Shown here in pieces: positions 55,302 to 64,000 of a DNA stretch of 64,000 bases. Below the pieces are notes generated by a model that ran no database searches, was not told the origin of the DNA, and saw nothing but the letters and a program-made list of their open reading frames with translations. Both the position numbers and the translations under genes were made by a program. Source of the DNA: an uncultured Flavobacteriaceae bacterium (lineage in GTDB: Bacteria > Bacteroidota > Bacteroidia > Flavobacteriales > Flavobacteriaceae); the NCBI GenBank assembly GCA_937944485.1, contig CALDYU010000003.1:124001-188000 (forward strand), given 5' to 3'. Position 1 is the stretch's first letter; each line of letters opens with the position of its first letter.

Positions 55302-57047
55302 TTATTCGAGAACTCTAAAGCTAGTTTTTACAGTGACAGGGCGACCATAAATTGAAAAACCTTCGAGAACTACTTCGTATTCACCTGCAACTTCTGAGGT
55401 GTAAAAAGAAAAATCTCTTTCCTTGCCATTAAAAGTAATTGCGGGTTCCCATAATAGCTGGCTTCTATAATCAGGAATTCTAACATTCGTCTGTTCATTA
55501 TGAACTTGCCGGAAGTGCTTTTTTACTGGTTTAACACTATTCATTGCATACTTCGTATACCCTTCACCCACTAACTCATCAAAGTAAGTACCATTATTCG
55601 TTTCAATGCTAACCATTCCGAAATACGTCTTACCCCCGAGACGATATTTTTCGCGCACCGTATTAATTCGTGCTACAGTGCGTGTATCAAATTCTAATAT
55701 TTCATGGGGGTTAGCAATAAAAACCCCATCGATATATACTAAAGCATCGAACTCAGATTCTTCATAAGTATCATCAAAAGATCGTACTTTAAAAACTGAG
55801 ACGTTGTCTCTATTTTTCTTTGTCCACACGTTAGGGATCAACTCAACAATAGTCTCATCAAGGGTCTTAAATCGAGTGTACTCCCCTAAATTTACTGTTT
55901 CTATAAAGGCACCTCCATAGGGGTCATTGGGTCTATCTAATTGAATAGTGTCTGGCTTTTTTGTAAAGAACCCGTTTTCAATTTGATTGTAAACACTTTT
56001 TGAAACAAGTGCCTGTTCCATTTTGGCATCAATATGAAAATTACCAAATTTTAAAAGATCGTAATCTAATGGAAGATCTTCCAATATTCGTATTTTATAA
56101 TTTTGTCGATTCGTATCTAGTACTTGAAAAATGGCATAAGGCTCCATATAGTCTCTAGAAATATTCACGTGGAAAATTCCCGAACTATCCGTTCGAATTA
56201 CTTTCAATTGAAAATCTTTACCAGGAATAGAAACGGCAATTTTCTTATTTTCTACACTGAATTCAGGGCTATTAGCTTCTAATTTTCCTTTTATCAATTC
56301 CCCATCCAATTCAGGGGCATAAAGAATTTTTTCATAAAACACAGCATTTTCTTTCCGTTGCTTTTGGTGCCATTTCATATATGATTCAGGACTATATTTA
56401 GGCAGTACACCCAAGTCATTCTTTTTTCGAACGGATATCGAGTAATTACCATACCCTGAAGCACCTCTGAAATTTCGTAGAGACAATGCTACTTTTGTCT
56501 TTTTTTGATATTCCTCAAGGTTAGCGGATAAAATAAATCGTTTATCTGCCGAAGGTTCTTCTTCAGCAGCATTAGTATTTTCATAGGCAGTATCTTTCAA
56601 AATAGTCTCTTGATTACTTTGATACGGATTGACTATAGCCAAATTTTCTTGAAAAAACAGATCTATACTTCCGTTTTTCATCCAGCGCGTATAGGCTATT
56701 AATTTATAATTTCCTGAACGTACTGACGTCGGTATAAAAAAGTCACCTTGACCTTGGCTTTTTGTTAAACGTATTTTATGGCTAAAAATCACCTCATGAT
56801 CTTCACCTACCAACTCAACATAGCCAATTTTGCTTATCTCACTCGGTTGTTTGGTTTGATCATTAAGACAATAAAATTTATAAAACAAATATTCACCCGT
56901 AAGTAAAACAGTAGCATTAGCAGTCAAATAAACTTTTTCGCTAGGCAATTCTTTAAATTGATTATAAGTCGTAATTCCCTTTTGCGCATTAATCAACTGT
57001 AAAAAACTACAGACACATATTAAGATTATTAGTACTCTTTTGTTCAT
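55302..57047 (-). CDS. Exported MG2-like protein with plug-like domain, partner of the TonB locus
   Basis: A 581-aa periplasmic or outer-membrane protein. I start it at ATG 57047 (MNKRVLIILICVCSFLQ, signal to LINAQ); a longer reading would run into the preceding DUF4249 gene. The N-terminal part (EKVYLTANATVLLTGEYLF) resembles an alpha-2-macroglobulin MG2 domain. A later stretch (DALVYIDGVFI ... INTVREKY ... GMVSIETNN) resembles a TonB-receptor plug domain without a barrel. The gene follows the second DUF4249 gene by 20 bp, last in the locus. Function is unknown; assistance to the receptor in ligand handling is inference. Confidence 0.75.
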   Translation of the reverse strand: MNKRVLIILICVCSFLQLINAQKGITTYNQFKELPSEKVYLTANATVLLTGEYLFYKFYCLNDQTKQPSEISKIGYVELVGEDHEVIFSHKIRLTKSQGQGDFFIPTSVRSGNYKLIAYTRWMKNGSIDLFFQENLAIVNPYQSNQETILKDTAYENTNAAEEEPSADKRFILSANLEEYQKKTKVALSLRNFRGASGYGNYSISVRKKNDLGVLPKYSPESYMKWHQKQRKENAVFYEKILYAPELDGELIKGKLEANSPEFSVENKKIAVSIPGKDFQLKVIRTDSSGIFHVNISRDYMEPYAIFQVLDTNRQNYKIRILEDLPLDYDLLKFGNFHIDAKMEQALVSKSVYNQIENGFFTKKPDTIQLDRPNDPYGGAFIETVNLGEYTRFKTLDETIVELIPNVWTKKNRDNVSVFKVRSFDDTYEESEFDALVYIDGVFIANPHEILEFDTRTVARINTVREKYRLGGKTYFGMVSIETNNGTYFDELVGEGYTKYAMNSVKPVKKHFRQVHNEQTNVRIPDYRSQLLWEPAITFNGKERDFSFYTSEVAGEYEVVLEGFSIYGRPVTVKTSFRVLE

Positions 57048-57067
57048 AGTTGAAATTTTTATTCGCA

Positions 57068-58303
57068 TTATTCTACCCAAAAATCAGGTACTACATTACT
57101 ACCAAGTACAGTGCAATCACCGCACTCTCGAGCCACAACAACATATGGCCCAGGGCAAACACCAATATTCTCGCCATTAGTTCCGACATAAGAAATCAAA
57201 TCTAAATTAATACGTTCTATAAGCGATTGCGGGCAAGGGTTAGGCCCTAATGGGCCCATAAAACAAAAAGACACATGTTCTAACGGAGCAGAAAATTCTC
57301 TACAATTGCTAACATAAGGGGGCAGCGGGGTATCTGGATAAAAATCTTCATAATTAAAAAACAATCTTTTTTCCGAAACTGAAGCTACTTCAAAGAATCC
57401 CAAAACCATATTTTCATCGTTACTAGAGGATATATTTCCTTCTAAAAAACCTGGTTGTATCTCAGAAAAAACATTTTCAGAAGAAGAGAAATTTCCTAAA
57501 TTTTGATAATAAGAGAATGCCTCATCAGATTGCGTAAATTGCTTCACTAAAATACTATAGCGGTGCGATAAAATGAAATCATCTCCCTGAATGAAGCGTA
57601 CTGGAAAATTTTCAATATTATTTGAGCTCAATTCAACAGTACTGTTTTGAATAATATTTTGCGACCGTAGCGTATTATAACAAATTTGTTGTTCTTCGTC
57701 GCGCTCTGAAATTTCTAAGTCGTATGTTATTGTTGGCAACCCACAGGGGTCATAATTCGTTAATTTGAAGTCAATTGATCTCCATTTTGGTGCAATAATC
57801 TTATAAGTCTCTTCATACTCATACCTATAATATTGAGAATTACTCGAAGGATCTTCAGCATTCAAATAGATAGCAATGCCATCATCCCCATTGACATTTG
57901 TTTCGCGCTCCGCATATACACTAGTAATAGTCGCTCCTGATGTAAAGCTTTCAGCAGAAGATATATAATCAACACCGTCAGAAGTAGTTATTGCCAAGGT
58001 GTAATTGATATTCGGTTGAGCGGCAAATTCATCAATAGAAAAATATTGCCCTGGTTCTACTTCTTGAAATCTAATTATATTTTGAAATTCATCACTAATT
58101 TGTACTACGGCATTTCGCTCAGGTGCAGCAGTTTCTTCTTCAAATCGGAAGGTACGCGAAAGTTTTACAAGATGTCTTTTGGTTTTATTAGTTAAAGAAG
58201 CCTCAACTACCAATGCATTTTCAAAAGTTTCAGTTTCAAATTCGAAAGGTTCAACGCAACCGCCAAAAACACAAATCAACATAATTGAAATTAACTTCTT
58301 CAT
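57068..58303 (-). CDS. DUF4249 lipoprotein (second of two)
   Basis: A 411-aa predicted outer-membrane lipoprotein: MKKLISIMLICVFGGC with lipobox FGGC, then VEPFEFETETFENALVVEASLT, the DUF4249 start. Beta-sandwich N-terminal region about 25-120. The C-terminus ECGDCTVLGSNVVPDFWVE is nearly shared with its neighbour. Start ATG at 58303 overlaps the stop of the other DUF4249 gene (ATGA), showing translational coupling; an earlier in-frame ATG (58312) is unlikely. DUF4249 proteins travel with TonB-dependent receptors and may act as surface ligand-binding partners, as SusD does for SusC, but this is not established. Confidence 0.87.
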   Translation of the reverse strand: MKKLISIMLICVFGGCVEPFEFETETFENALVVEASLTNKTKRHLVKLSRTFRFEEETAAPERNAVVQISDEFQNIIRFQEVEPGQYFSIDEFAAQPNINYTLAITTSDGVDYISSAESFTSGATITSVYAERETNVNGDDGIAIYLNAEDPSSNSQYYRYEYEETYKIIAPKWRSIDFKLTNYDPCGLPTITYDLEISERDEEQQICYNTLRSQNIIQNSTVELSSNNIENFPVRFIQGDDFILSHRYSILVKQFTQSDEAFSYYQNLGNFSSSENVFSEIQPGFLEGNISSSNDENMVLGFFEVASVSEKRLFFNYEDFYPDTPLPPYVSNCREFSAPLEHVSFCFMGPLGPNPCPQSLIERINLDLISYVGTNGENIGVCPGPYVVVARECGDCTVLGSNVVPDFWVE

Positions 58304-59577
58304 TCTACCCAAAATTCAGGTTTTATATTACTTCCATATACTGTACAATCACCGCAGGGCTTAAATTTTGTAAAAAAAGGACCCAAGCCTCCAATGCCAC
58401 CACCATTTGCTTCTATGTCTTCTGGAGTTATTTCATTATCTGCGTGATATACATAAAGTCCTGCTCTTATTCCATCGATTAATGGAGACCCCTGGGTACC
58501 ATCAGATATGCCATCACCAGTACAATGAGCTCCAGCTGGAACTAGGGGAGGGTTTTGAACCGGTTCGCAATTAACTGGGTATGGCGGAAGAGCTTCATTT
58601 CGAAAAAAGTCTGTATAATTAAAAAATATTCGCTCTTTACTAACTGAACTTACCTCAAAATAGCCCAGTACCCTTCCATTTGAGTTTGTCGATATAATAT
58701 TTCCTTCAAGAAAACCGGGTTGAATAGAAGAAAAGACATCTTCAGATTCTGAAAAGCTAGCCAATCGTTCATAGTATGAATATGCCGATTGATTCAAGCT
58801 AAATTGTTTAACCAAAATACTATATCGGTGTGATATCGAAAAATTACTGCGAGAAACAAAGCGGACTTGGAAAGCCGATAAATCATTAGTTGTTTGTCGA
58901 TCACTATTAGCCAAAATGATATTGGTTGATTCAGTATGGCCATAGCAAATTCTATTATTTTGAGTATTCTGCTTTATTTCTACAACCAAACCAGGAGGTA
59001 CACATAATTGGTCTGCAATAATATCAAATTCGGCAGGGTTCCAAAAGGGAGCAATAATTTTATAATCTTCTTCATATTCATAACGAAGAAAAGCACTATT
59101 GTCATTACCTGCTTCTGTATCTACCAATATGGCAACCCCCTCATCACCATCATCTTGGACATTGCGTTCGGCATTGACTTTTTTAATTTGATTAGCTGTT
59201 GGTGTTTCAATTTCTTCCGAAACAAACGAAACTCCTTCAATTGTTGTAATTTTAAGTTGATACGTCTGATTTATTGCCGCCCCAAATATAGTCGTAGATC
59301 GGTAGACACCTGGTGACGCCTCTTCAAAATTATAGGTGGTATTATTTCCGCCTACAACTTGCACTATAGCGTTACGCTCGTTTATCATACTATCAAGTTC
59401 AAAAGGTCTCGCGCGAGATAAGATAATTTCTTGAATTTTAACTTCGTTAGACAACTTGGCATCAACTACTAAAACTCCTTCAAAACTTTGTGTTTCGAAA
59501 TCAAAAGGATCTATACAGCTTAAAGCACAAAACCCTAAACTTAGAAATACCAATATTTTACTAATACTGCTTAACAT
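58300..59577 (-). CDS. DUF4249 lipoprotein (first of two)
   Basis: A 425-aa paralogue of the neighbouring gene. The signal is MLSSISKILVFLSLGFCALSC with the lipobox cysteine before IDPFDFETQSFEGVLVVDAKLS. Shared blocks are ISHRYSILVKQF, SSIQPGFLEGNI and CGDCTVYGSNIKPEFWVE, so the pair arose by tandem duplication and then diverged substantially. It follows the TonB receptor gene by 16 bp. Confidence 0.87.
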   Translation of the reverse strand: MLSSISKILVFLSLGFCALSCIDPFDFETQSFEGVLVVDAKLSNEVKIQEIILSRARPFELDSMINERNAIVQVVGGNNTTYNFEEASPGVYRSTTIFGAAINQTYQLKITTIEGVSFVSEEIETPTANQIKKVNAERNVQDDGDEGVAILVDTEAGNDNSAFLRYEYEEDYKIIAPFWNPAEFDIIADQLCVPPGLVVEIKQNTQNNRICYGHTESTNIILANSDRQTTNDLSAFQVRFVSRSNFSISHRYSILVKQFSLNQSAYSYYERLASFSESEDVFSSIQPGFLEGNIISTNSNGRVLGYFEVSSVSKERIFFNYTDFFRNEALPPYPVNCEPVQNPPLVPAGAHCTGDGISDGTQGSPLIDGIRAGLYVYHADNEITPEDIEANGGGIGGLGPFFTKFKPCGDCTVYGSNIKPEFWVE

Positions 59578-59593
59578 GCTTTAATTTTCGTTA

Positions 59594-62371
59594 TTAAAAC
59601 TTAAAATTATAGGTTATTGAAGGAATAGGGATCGCAAAAATAGAACTCTTAAAGGCCTTCACCTCTCCCCCTTCCGAAACAAAAAACACAGAATAGGGGT
59701 TAGCTCTACCCAGTACATTGTATACAGATATATTCCAGAAACTATGAGCGAATTTTTTAATTTTATGATTGCCTTCAATATTTATCCCTAAATCAAGGCG
59801 GTAATAATCTGGAATACGAAATTCATTACGATTACTATAAAACACATACTCTGAATTATTATAATTATATTGACCGATAGGGTATGTTACGGGACGTCCC
59901 GTTTGATATGAGAAATTAAGAGATGCACTATAGCGTCTTGTAAATTTATAATTAGCCACCAAGCTTACATCATGGGGCTTATCGTAATTTGACGGGAAGA
60001 AATTACCCCCGTTAATACGATTTTCAGAGAATTCACTAGCGAACTTGATAAGCGACCTTGAATAGGTATAACCTAACCAGCCATTCAAACGACCTGAATT
60101 TTTACGTAGCAAAAATTCTACACCATAAGCTTTGCCTTCACCCTGTAACACTTCTTGTTCAATATTATCATTTAATAATAACTGCGCACCTGTTTTGAAG
60201 TCTAGAATATCATTTGACTTTTTGTAATACCCTTCCAAACTTAACTCATACTGATCATCAGCAAAATTTTTAAAAAAACCTAAACTAACTTGATTAGATC
60301 GTTGTGGTCTAATATTCGAATCAGATAATTTCCAAGTATCTATTGGTGATACCGTTGTAGTATTTGAAAGTGTATGTATATACTGATACATACTATTGAA
60401 TCCTGCTTTTAATGAAAAATCATCTGTAAAAGAATAACGACCAGAAACTCTAAACTCTGGTCCACCATAAGTTTCAATTACTTCATTAGTATCAAATACT
60501 ACGTTTTCAATCAATGTAGATTGATTTCTCGGTTGACCAGCTGCATAAACTCCTTGAGTAGATGGGCCCAATGCCATATAAAAAGAATAACGAAAACCTG
60601 CTTCTACCCCTATTTTTTCACCTAATTTGATATTATCACTAATAAAAATGCCACTTTCTAAAGCTCTGTCTTCGGCAATGGCAAACGGACTAATAATTGA
60701 TTCAGAACCCAAAGGGTTTATTGAACCAGGGTTCACCTTATATAGCTTACTTGAAAGACCATAATCAAGGGTATTTGATTCATTCCACAAGTACTTTAAT
60801 TTCAATTTTAATTCAGTTTCATTAATACTATAGCCTAAATTAAAATCTGTATTCGTTTGGCCATCAAATTCAATATCAAAGGCATAGCGACTATTCGTCA
60901 CTATTAAATTACCGCTACTTTTATCGTTGAACTTGTGGTTCCAATTTATTGTTACCAAACGATTAGTATATCCATATAAAGAGTCAGAAGTAATACTAAA
61001 TGCATCATTGCTGTAATATGCCGTTGCTTTTAATTGATTGTTTTCATTTATTTTATGCGTATAATTAGCAACGACATCATAAAAAGAGGCCGAACTATTA
61101 CTCAGATTTTCATCATCTAAAGATTGTAATATCCAATCTGAATAGGCTCCTCTACCTCCTAAAACTAATGATGATTTGTCTTTGGCTATAGGAATTTCGA
61201 GCATTAAATTACTTGTAACCGGGCCAATTGAAGCTTCACCAGAAAACTCCTTCGTGTTTCCATCTTTGGTGGTTATATCAAATACTGAAGAAAGTCTGCC
61301 TCCAAACTCTGCCGGCACATTCCCTTTATAAATATCTACCCCCTTAGTTACAAACGGATTCAATGCCTGAAAAATACCAAAAAAATGAGTGGGATTATAC
61401 ACTACACCATCATCTAATAAAATCAAATTCTGATCTGTTTTGCCACCCCTAACATTAAGACCAGAAGCACCTTCTCCTGCATTCGTAATACCAGGTAGTG
61501 TGGTGGCTACTGATAAAATATTCCGTTCTCCTAAAACCAAAGGAATGTCTTTAGTTTCTTCAGATTCTATTGTTGTAGCTCCTGTAATTTCTTCTTCAAC
61601 ATTTTTAGTTCTATCAGCGGCAACTACAACCTCATCTAACTGTTCAATACTTTCATTTAATTCGAAATTCAACTCCCCTTCGTTATAGATTAGTACGCGC
61701 TTTGTTTGAGATGCCACACCTAAAGCCTTTGACTCAATAAGGTTTTCACCAGGAGGTAGCACAATCGAATAGAAACCGTTTTCATCAGTAACGGTACCAA
61801 TTTTTCTGTTTTTGACAATTAAAGATAAATCTGGGATAGGCTTTCCCGTTTTTTTATTTTTCACATAACCGGATAAAGTATACCCCCGACTTTCAGCATT
61901 TATAGATTCTTTACCTATGCGAACGGTTTCTATTTTACGGGTTTGGGGTCGTTGTTCTTCAGAATAAAAAACAGGATTTAAAGTATTAGTTGTCACCTTA
62001 CTTTCATCGGCATCTTCTATTTCAAGATTAGATTTATCAAAAAAACCTTTAGGCAATTGATCATAAATAATATTGTTGCTGGTTATAATGATTTTTTCAT
62101 TATCGAGAATATAAAAATTAAGAATTGTGTTTTGAAAAATAGCTTCTAGAACCTCTTCTATTGCCACATCTTGATAAGTACCTGAAAACCTATAATCATC
62201 AAACCATTCTTCAATATAGTAGAACTGAAATGCCGTTTGAGATTCAATGCTATCTAACACAACTTTAATTGTTGTATCGGAGGCCGAAATTGAAACAACC
62301 GGCGAATCTTGTTGTCCCAAAATACTGCCTGAATAAAACAGCATGAGAAAACCAAAAAAACGAATTTTCAT
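59594..62371 (-). CDS. TonB-dependent receptor with STN and carboxypeptidase-like domains
   Basis: A 925-aa outer-membrane transporter. The signal peptide ends SGSILGQ. An STN (secretin/TonB N-terminal) domain is at about 25-100 (VVSISASDTTIKVVLDSIESQTAFQFYYIEEW region), then a carboxypeptidase regulatory-like domain at 165-250 (GYVKNKKTGKPIPDLSLIVKNRKIGTVTDENGFY). The plug is at about 255-360 (GLNVRGGKTDQNLILLDDGVVYNP), followed by a 22-strand-type barrel ending in ITYNFKF with a terminal aromatic residue. STN domains often signal to a FecR-type anti-sigma factor, yet none is in the window. It heads the operon with two DUF4249 genes and the MG2 gene. Confidence 0.92.
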   Translation of the reverse strand: MKIRFFGFLMLFYSGSILGQQDSPVVSISASDTTIKVVLDSIESQTAFQFYYIEEWFDDYRFSGTYQDVAIEEVLEAIFQNTILNFYILDNEKIIITSNNIIYDQLPKGFFDKSNLEIEDADESKVTTNTLNPVFYSEEQRPQTRKIETVRIGKESINAESRGYTLSGYVKNKKTGKPIPDLSLIVKNRKIGTVTDENGFYSIVLPPGENLIESKALGVASQTKRVLIYNEGELNFELNESIEQLDEVVVAADRTKNVEEEITGATTIESEETKDIPLVLGERNILSVATTLPGITNAGEGASGLNVRGGKTDQNLILLDDGVVYNPTHFFGIFQALNPFVTKGVDIYKGNVPAEFGGRLSSVFDITTKDGNTKEFSGEASIGPVTSNLMLEIPIAKDKSSLVLGGRGAYSDWILQSLDDENLSNSSASFYDVVANYTHKINENNQLKATAYYSNDAFSITSDSLYGYTNRLVTINWNHKFNDKSSGNLIVTNSRYAFDIEFDGQTNTDFNLGYSINETELKLKLKYLWNESNTLDYGLSSKLYKVNPGSINPLGSESIISPFAIAEDRALESGIFISDNIKLGEKIGVEAGFRYSFYMALGPSTQGVYAAGQPRNQSTLIENVVFDTNEVIETYGGPEFRVSGRYSFTDDFSLKAGFNSMYQYIHTLSNTTTVSPIDTWKLSDSNIRPQRSNQVSLGFFKNFADDQYELSLEGYYKKSNDILDFKTGAQLLLNDNIEQEVLQGEGKAYGVEFLLRKNSGRLNGWLGYTYSRSLIKFASEFSENRINGGNFFPSNYDKPHDVSLVANYKFTRRYSASLNFSYQTGRPVTYPIGQYNYNNSEYVFYSNRNEFRIPDYYRLDLGINIEGNHKIKKFAHSFWNISVYNVLGRANPYSVFFVSEGGEVKAFKSSIFAIPIPSITYNFKF

Positions 62372-62398
62372 GTACGAACTAATTTAATGATTATCACC

Positions 62399-62427
62399 AT
62401 AATCTCATTTTATAAAAATGGGATTAT
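62399..62427 (-). promoter_or_regulatory. Inverted repeat before the TonB receptor start
   Basis: A 13-bp arm ATAATCTCATTTT pairs with AAAATGGGATTAT (one T-G position) around a 3-nt loop, 28 bp before the ATG. No T run follows, so it is not a terminator. It could be an operator or a 5'UTR hairpin. Confidence 0.5.
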
Positions 62428-62575
62428 GTCGCGGAAGGGGACAATTTTTTTATACAATATAGGTAAAATATTTTATTAGGAGGATGTTTAATTCTCGAAC
62501 ATAACTATTACTACTGAAGGTAAAAAAGCAGTTCTTACATAGTATAATACGAGATAACAGCAATTCATAATCACG

Positions 62576-64000
62576 TTATGGCTTCAATACCAATTTAGCC
62601 CCCGCGCTATTAACTATTTCCTCTTTATTCATCATCATCTTACGAAATTTACCTTGTATAAATAACTCCGCTTGATCTTTATAATGTTTACTAAAGGGGT
62701 TTCCTGATTGTCCTGTAGGTAAAATACTCTGACTATTTTCTACGTCAGAAAAATCGATAATTCTTCTGGTTGAAGGGCCTGAACCTACTTTATAAAATCC
62801 TTCAGAATTATAGCGAAAACCTAAATTGTTAATTACTTCTCGTGAGCCATGCACGGGAAAAGGGCCGACGTTAAAAAAAGAGCGCAAAGCATCCACTTGC
62901 CCTATTGGGTGACCATGTTCTAAAGAATGTACTTTATTCCAAGTCCATTGATCGATATCTTCTCCAAAATCTTTTTGTAATGAGTTTATTGTTTTTTCAA
63001 AGGCTTTTAGAACTATATCTTCTTGTGATTCTACGACATCTTTAGTTTTTTGATCGTCCCACCAGATTGAATTCGAATTAGTGACTAAAGGTGCCATCAC
63101 CCTTTTACTCATATGTGTTGTTAAAAATTCCTCAAACCGATCAAAGCCCAATTCATCTTCAAATGTGTAGCGCATTACATAATACTCCCACCGATGAAAT
63201 ATTGTCGGGGCAACACTTTCTAATTGATGATCTCCTTGCCAAGTATTCAAACGATCAAGCAAAGCGATGTTTTCTTCACTTAATTTTGTAACATCTAATG
63301 ACTTGGCTAAGTTTTTTAAAACAGAAGGATCGACTGCGGAAGTAACGTCAGTAATCATTGCTTGAACAGCTTCTAAATCCCAATCATTTTTAGGTTCTAA
63401 TAATTCTACAATACGTTTAGCTCTATTTTCAGGAAGGTAATAACCAGGATAAAGTTTGCCATCGATAGGTTCAGGCTGATTATTCGCAGAATACACGTAT
63501 CTCCATGGTGGATTTACTGCCTGAGGGTTTTTAGAAAATTCAATATAGTTTTTCTCAGAGGGAAAAGCGGTTGTACTAGACTGAATAAATTTGGTATGCA
63601 CACTATCTGGTATTTCGTATAATTTCGCAGAAGCCCACCATGCAACATTCCCTTTAGCATCACCATACATAATATTGAGTCCAGGAGCATGTATTTTTGG
63701 TAATGCTCTTCTCACATCTTGCATGGTACTCGCATGCGCCATATCATAAAGTGATTCAATTACTTCATTTTTATGATTAGTATACAACCACCACATTGCA
63801 ATCGGGCGCTCACCAGAAATCTGATTGGCAATACCGTTTAAAACAGGACCTCGTTTTGTTTTTTTATATATAAACTTCGTTTCGGGCTCATCTTTTACTT
63901 TTATTGTTTTCTCAACAATTTCAAATGGCTCCCATCCCTTATCCGTTTTATATAATGTACTATCATTAGGATGCTCCTCTTCATAATAGAAATCAACATC
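62576..64000 (-). CDS. Penicillin acylase family protein; 5' end beyond the window
   Basis: An N-terminal-nucleophile hydrolase of the penicillin amidase family, which cleaves amide bonds of acylated small molecules, for example acyl-homoserine lactones or beta-lactams. The frame is open to the window edge, giving 474 visible residues. The first visible residues (DVDFYYEEEHPND ... TKRGPVLNG ... SGERPIAMWWLYT) lie in the beta subunit just after the catalytic serine, which is outside the window. Later blocks NIMYGDAKGNVAWWASAKLY, the VYSANNQPEP segment, RAKRIVELL and WTWNKVHSLEHGHPIG are typical. The C-terminal region looks complete. No signal peptide can be judged. Confidence 0.9.
   Translation of the reverse strand, partial: DVDFYYEEEHPNDSTLYKTDKGWEPFEIVEKTIKVKDEPETKFIYKKTKRGPVLNGIANQISGERPIAMWWLYTNHKNEVIESLYDMAHASTMQDVRRALPKIHAPGLNIMYGDAKGNVAWWASAKLYEIPDSVHTKFIQSSTTAFPSEKNYIEFSKNPQAVNPPWRYVYSANNQPEPIDGKLYPGYYLPENRAKRIVELLEPKNDWDLEAVQAMITDVTSAVDPSVLKNLAKSLDVTKLSEENIALLDRLNTWQGDHQLESVAPTIFHRWEYYVMRYTFEDELGFDRFEEFLTTHMSKRVMAPLVTNSNSIWWDDQKTKDVVESQEDIVLKAFEKTINSLQKDFGEDIDQWTWNKVHSLEHGHPIGQVDALRSFFNVGPFPVHGSREVINNLGFRYNSEGFYKVGSGPSTRRIIDFSDVENSQSILPTGQSGNPFSKHYKDQAELFIQGKFRKMMMNKEEIVNSAGAKLVLKP

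Noticed and set aside
57048..57080. Longer start for the MG2-like gene
   Set aside because: It would overlap the preceding DUF4249 gene and precede a clear signal peptide.
1..64000. CRISPR arrays, tRNA or rRNA genes, insertion sequences, prophage genes
   Set aside because: I looked and saw no regularly spaced repeats, cloverleaf sequences, transposase or integrase motifs.

Overview
The window looks like chromosomal core sequence from a member of the Flavobacteriaceae (Bacteroidota). The grounds are low-GC DNA, secreted proteins with type IX (T9SS) C-terminal sorting domains, an STN-type TonB-dependent receptor next to DUF4249 lipoproteins, a fused E1 alpha/beta 2-oxoacid dehydrogenase, promoters of the TTG-N20-TAnnTTTG type and the near absence of Shine-Dalgarno sequences. 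I see no tRNA, rRNA, transposase, integrase or CRISPR array. The genus cannot be fixed from this alone.

Layout. 1-8.3 kb: 3' part of the E1 gene, a kinase/phospho-lyase fusion, DoxX, holA with an HSDR_N-type orphan nuclease-fold gene, a glycosyltransferase and an OmpA-like lipoprotein. 8.3-14.7 kb: a YciO-type protein, then a secreted BNR/thrombospondin-3 protein of 1428 aa with two lipoproteins behind it. 14.7-25.1 kb: UvrD/PcrA helicase, periplasmic DsrE-like protein, M20 amidohydrolase, membrane-anchored GltB-type FMN protein, a degenerate OmpA paralogue, a patatin and an M1 aminopeptidase. 25.3-32.5 kb: recG, then leuC-leuD-cimA-leuB. 32.5-40.6 kb: a serine hydrolase, then the minus-strand operon ilvD-ilvB-methyltransferase-ilvN-ilvC. 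40.6-45 kb: a 1287-aa T9SS protein carrying a recent 330-bp tandem duplication. 45-48.5 kb: a 5-oxoprolinase operon (pxpABC) led by an Nramp-fold transporter. 48.7-53.7 kb: small accessory genes. 53.7-64 kb: comM/yifB, an outer-membrane locus (TonB receptor, two DUF4249 lipoproteins, MG2 protein) and the 3' part of a penicillin acylase.

The strongest theme is branched-chain amino acid synthesis. The enzyme between leuD and leuB has the pyruvate-pocket residues of Leptospira-type citramalate synthase, so the leu cluster can supply 2-oxobutyrate for isoleucine as well as convert leucine intermediates. The ilv operon that uses this product is preceded by a previously unlisted 18-codon leader peptide, in which eight of nine consecutive codons are Ile, Leu or Val. 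A 13-bp terminator hairpin with an eight-T run follows it. This is the layout of a ribosome-mediated transcription attenuator.

Other points of interest are an Nramp-like transporter lacking both metal-binding motifs, a pair of 16-bp direct repeats in the divergent region beside it, a zinc-finger plus DUF559-like nuclease gene, a Tat-exported aminotransferase, a methyltransferase embedded in the ilv operon and two small membrane-protein genes. All functional calls come from reading the sequence; no search was run.
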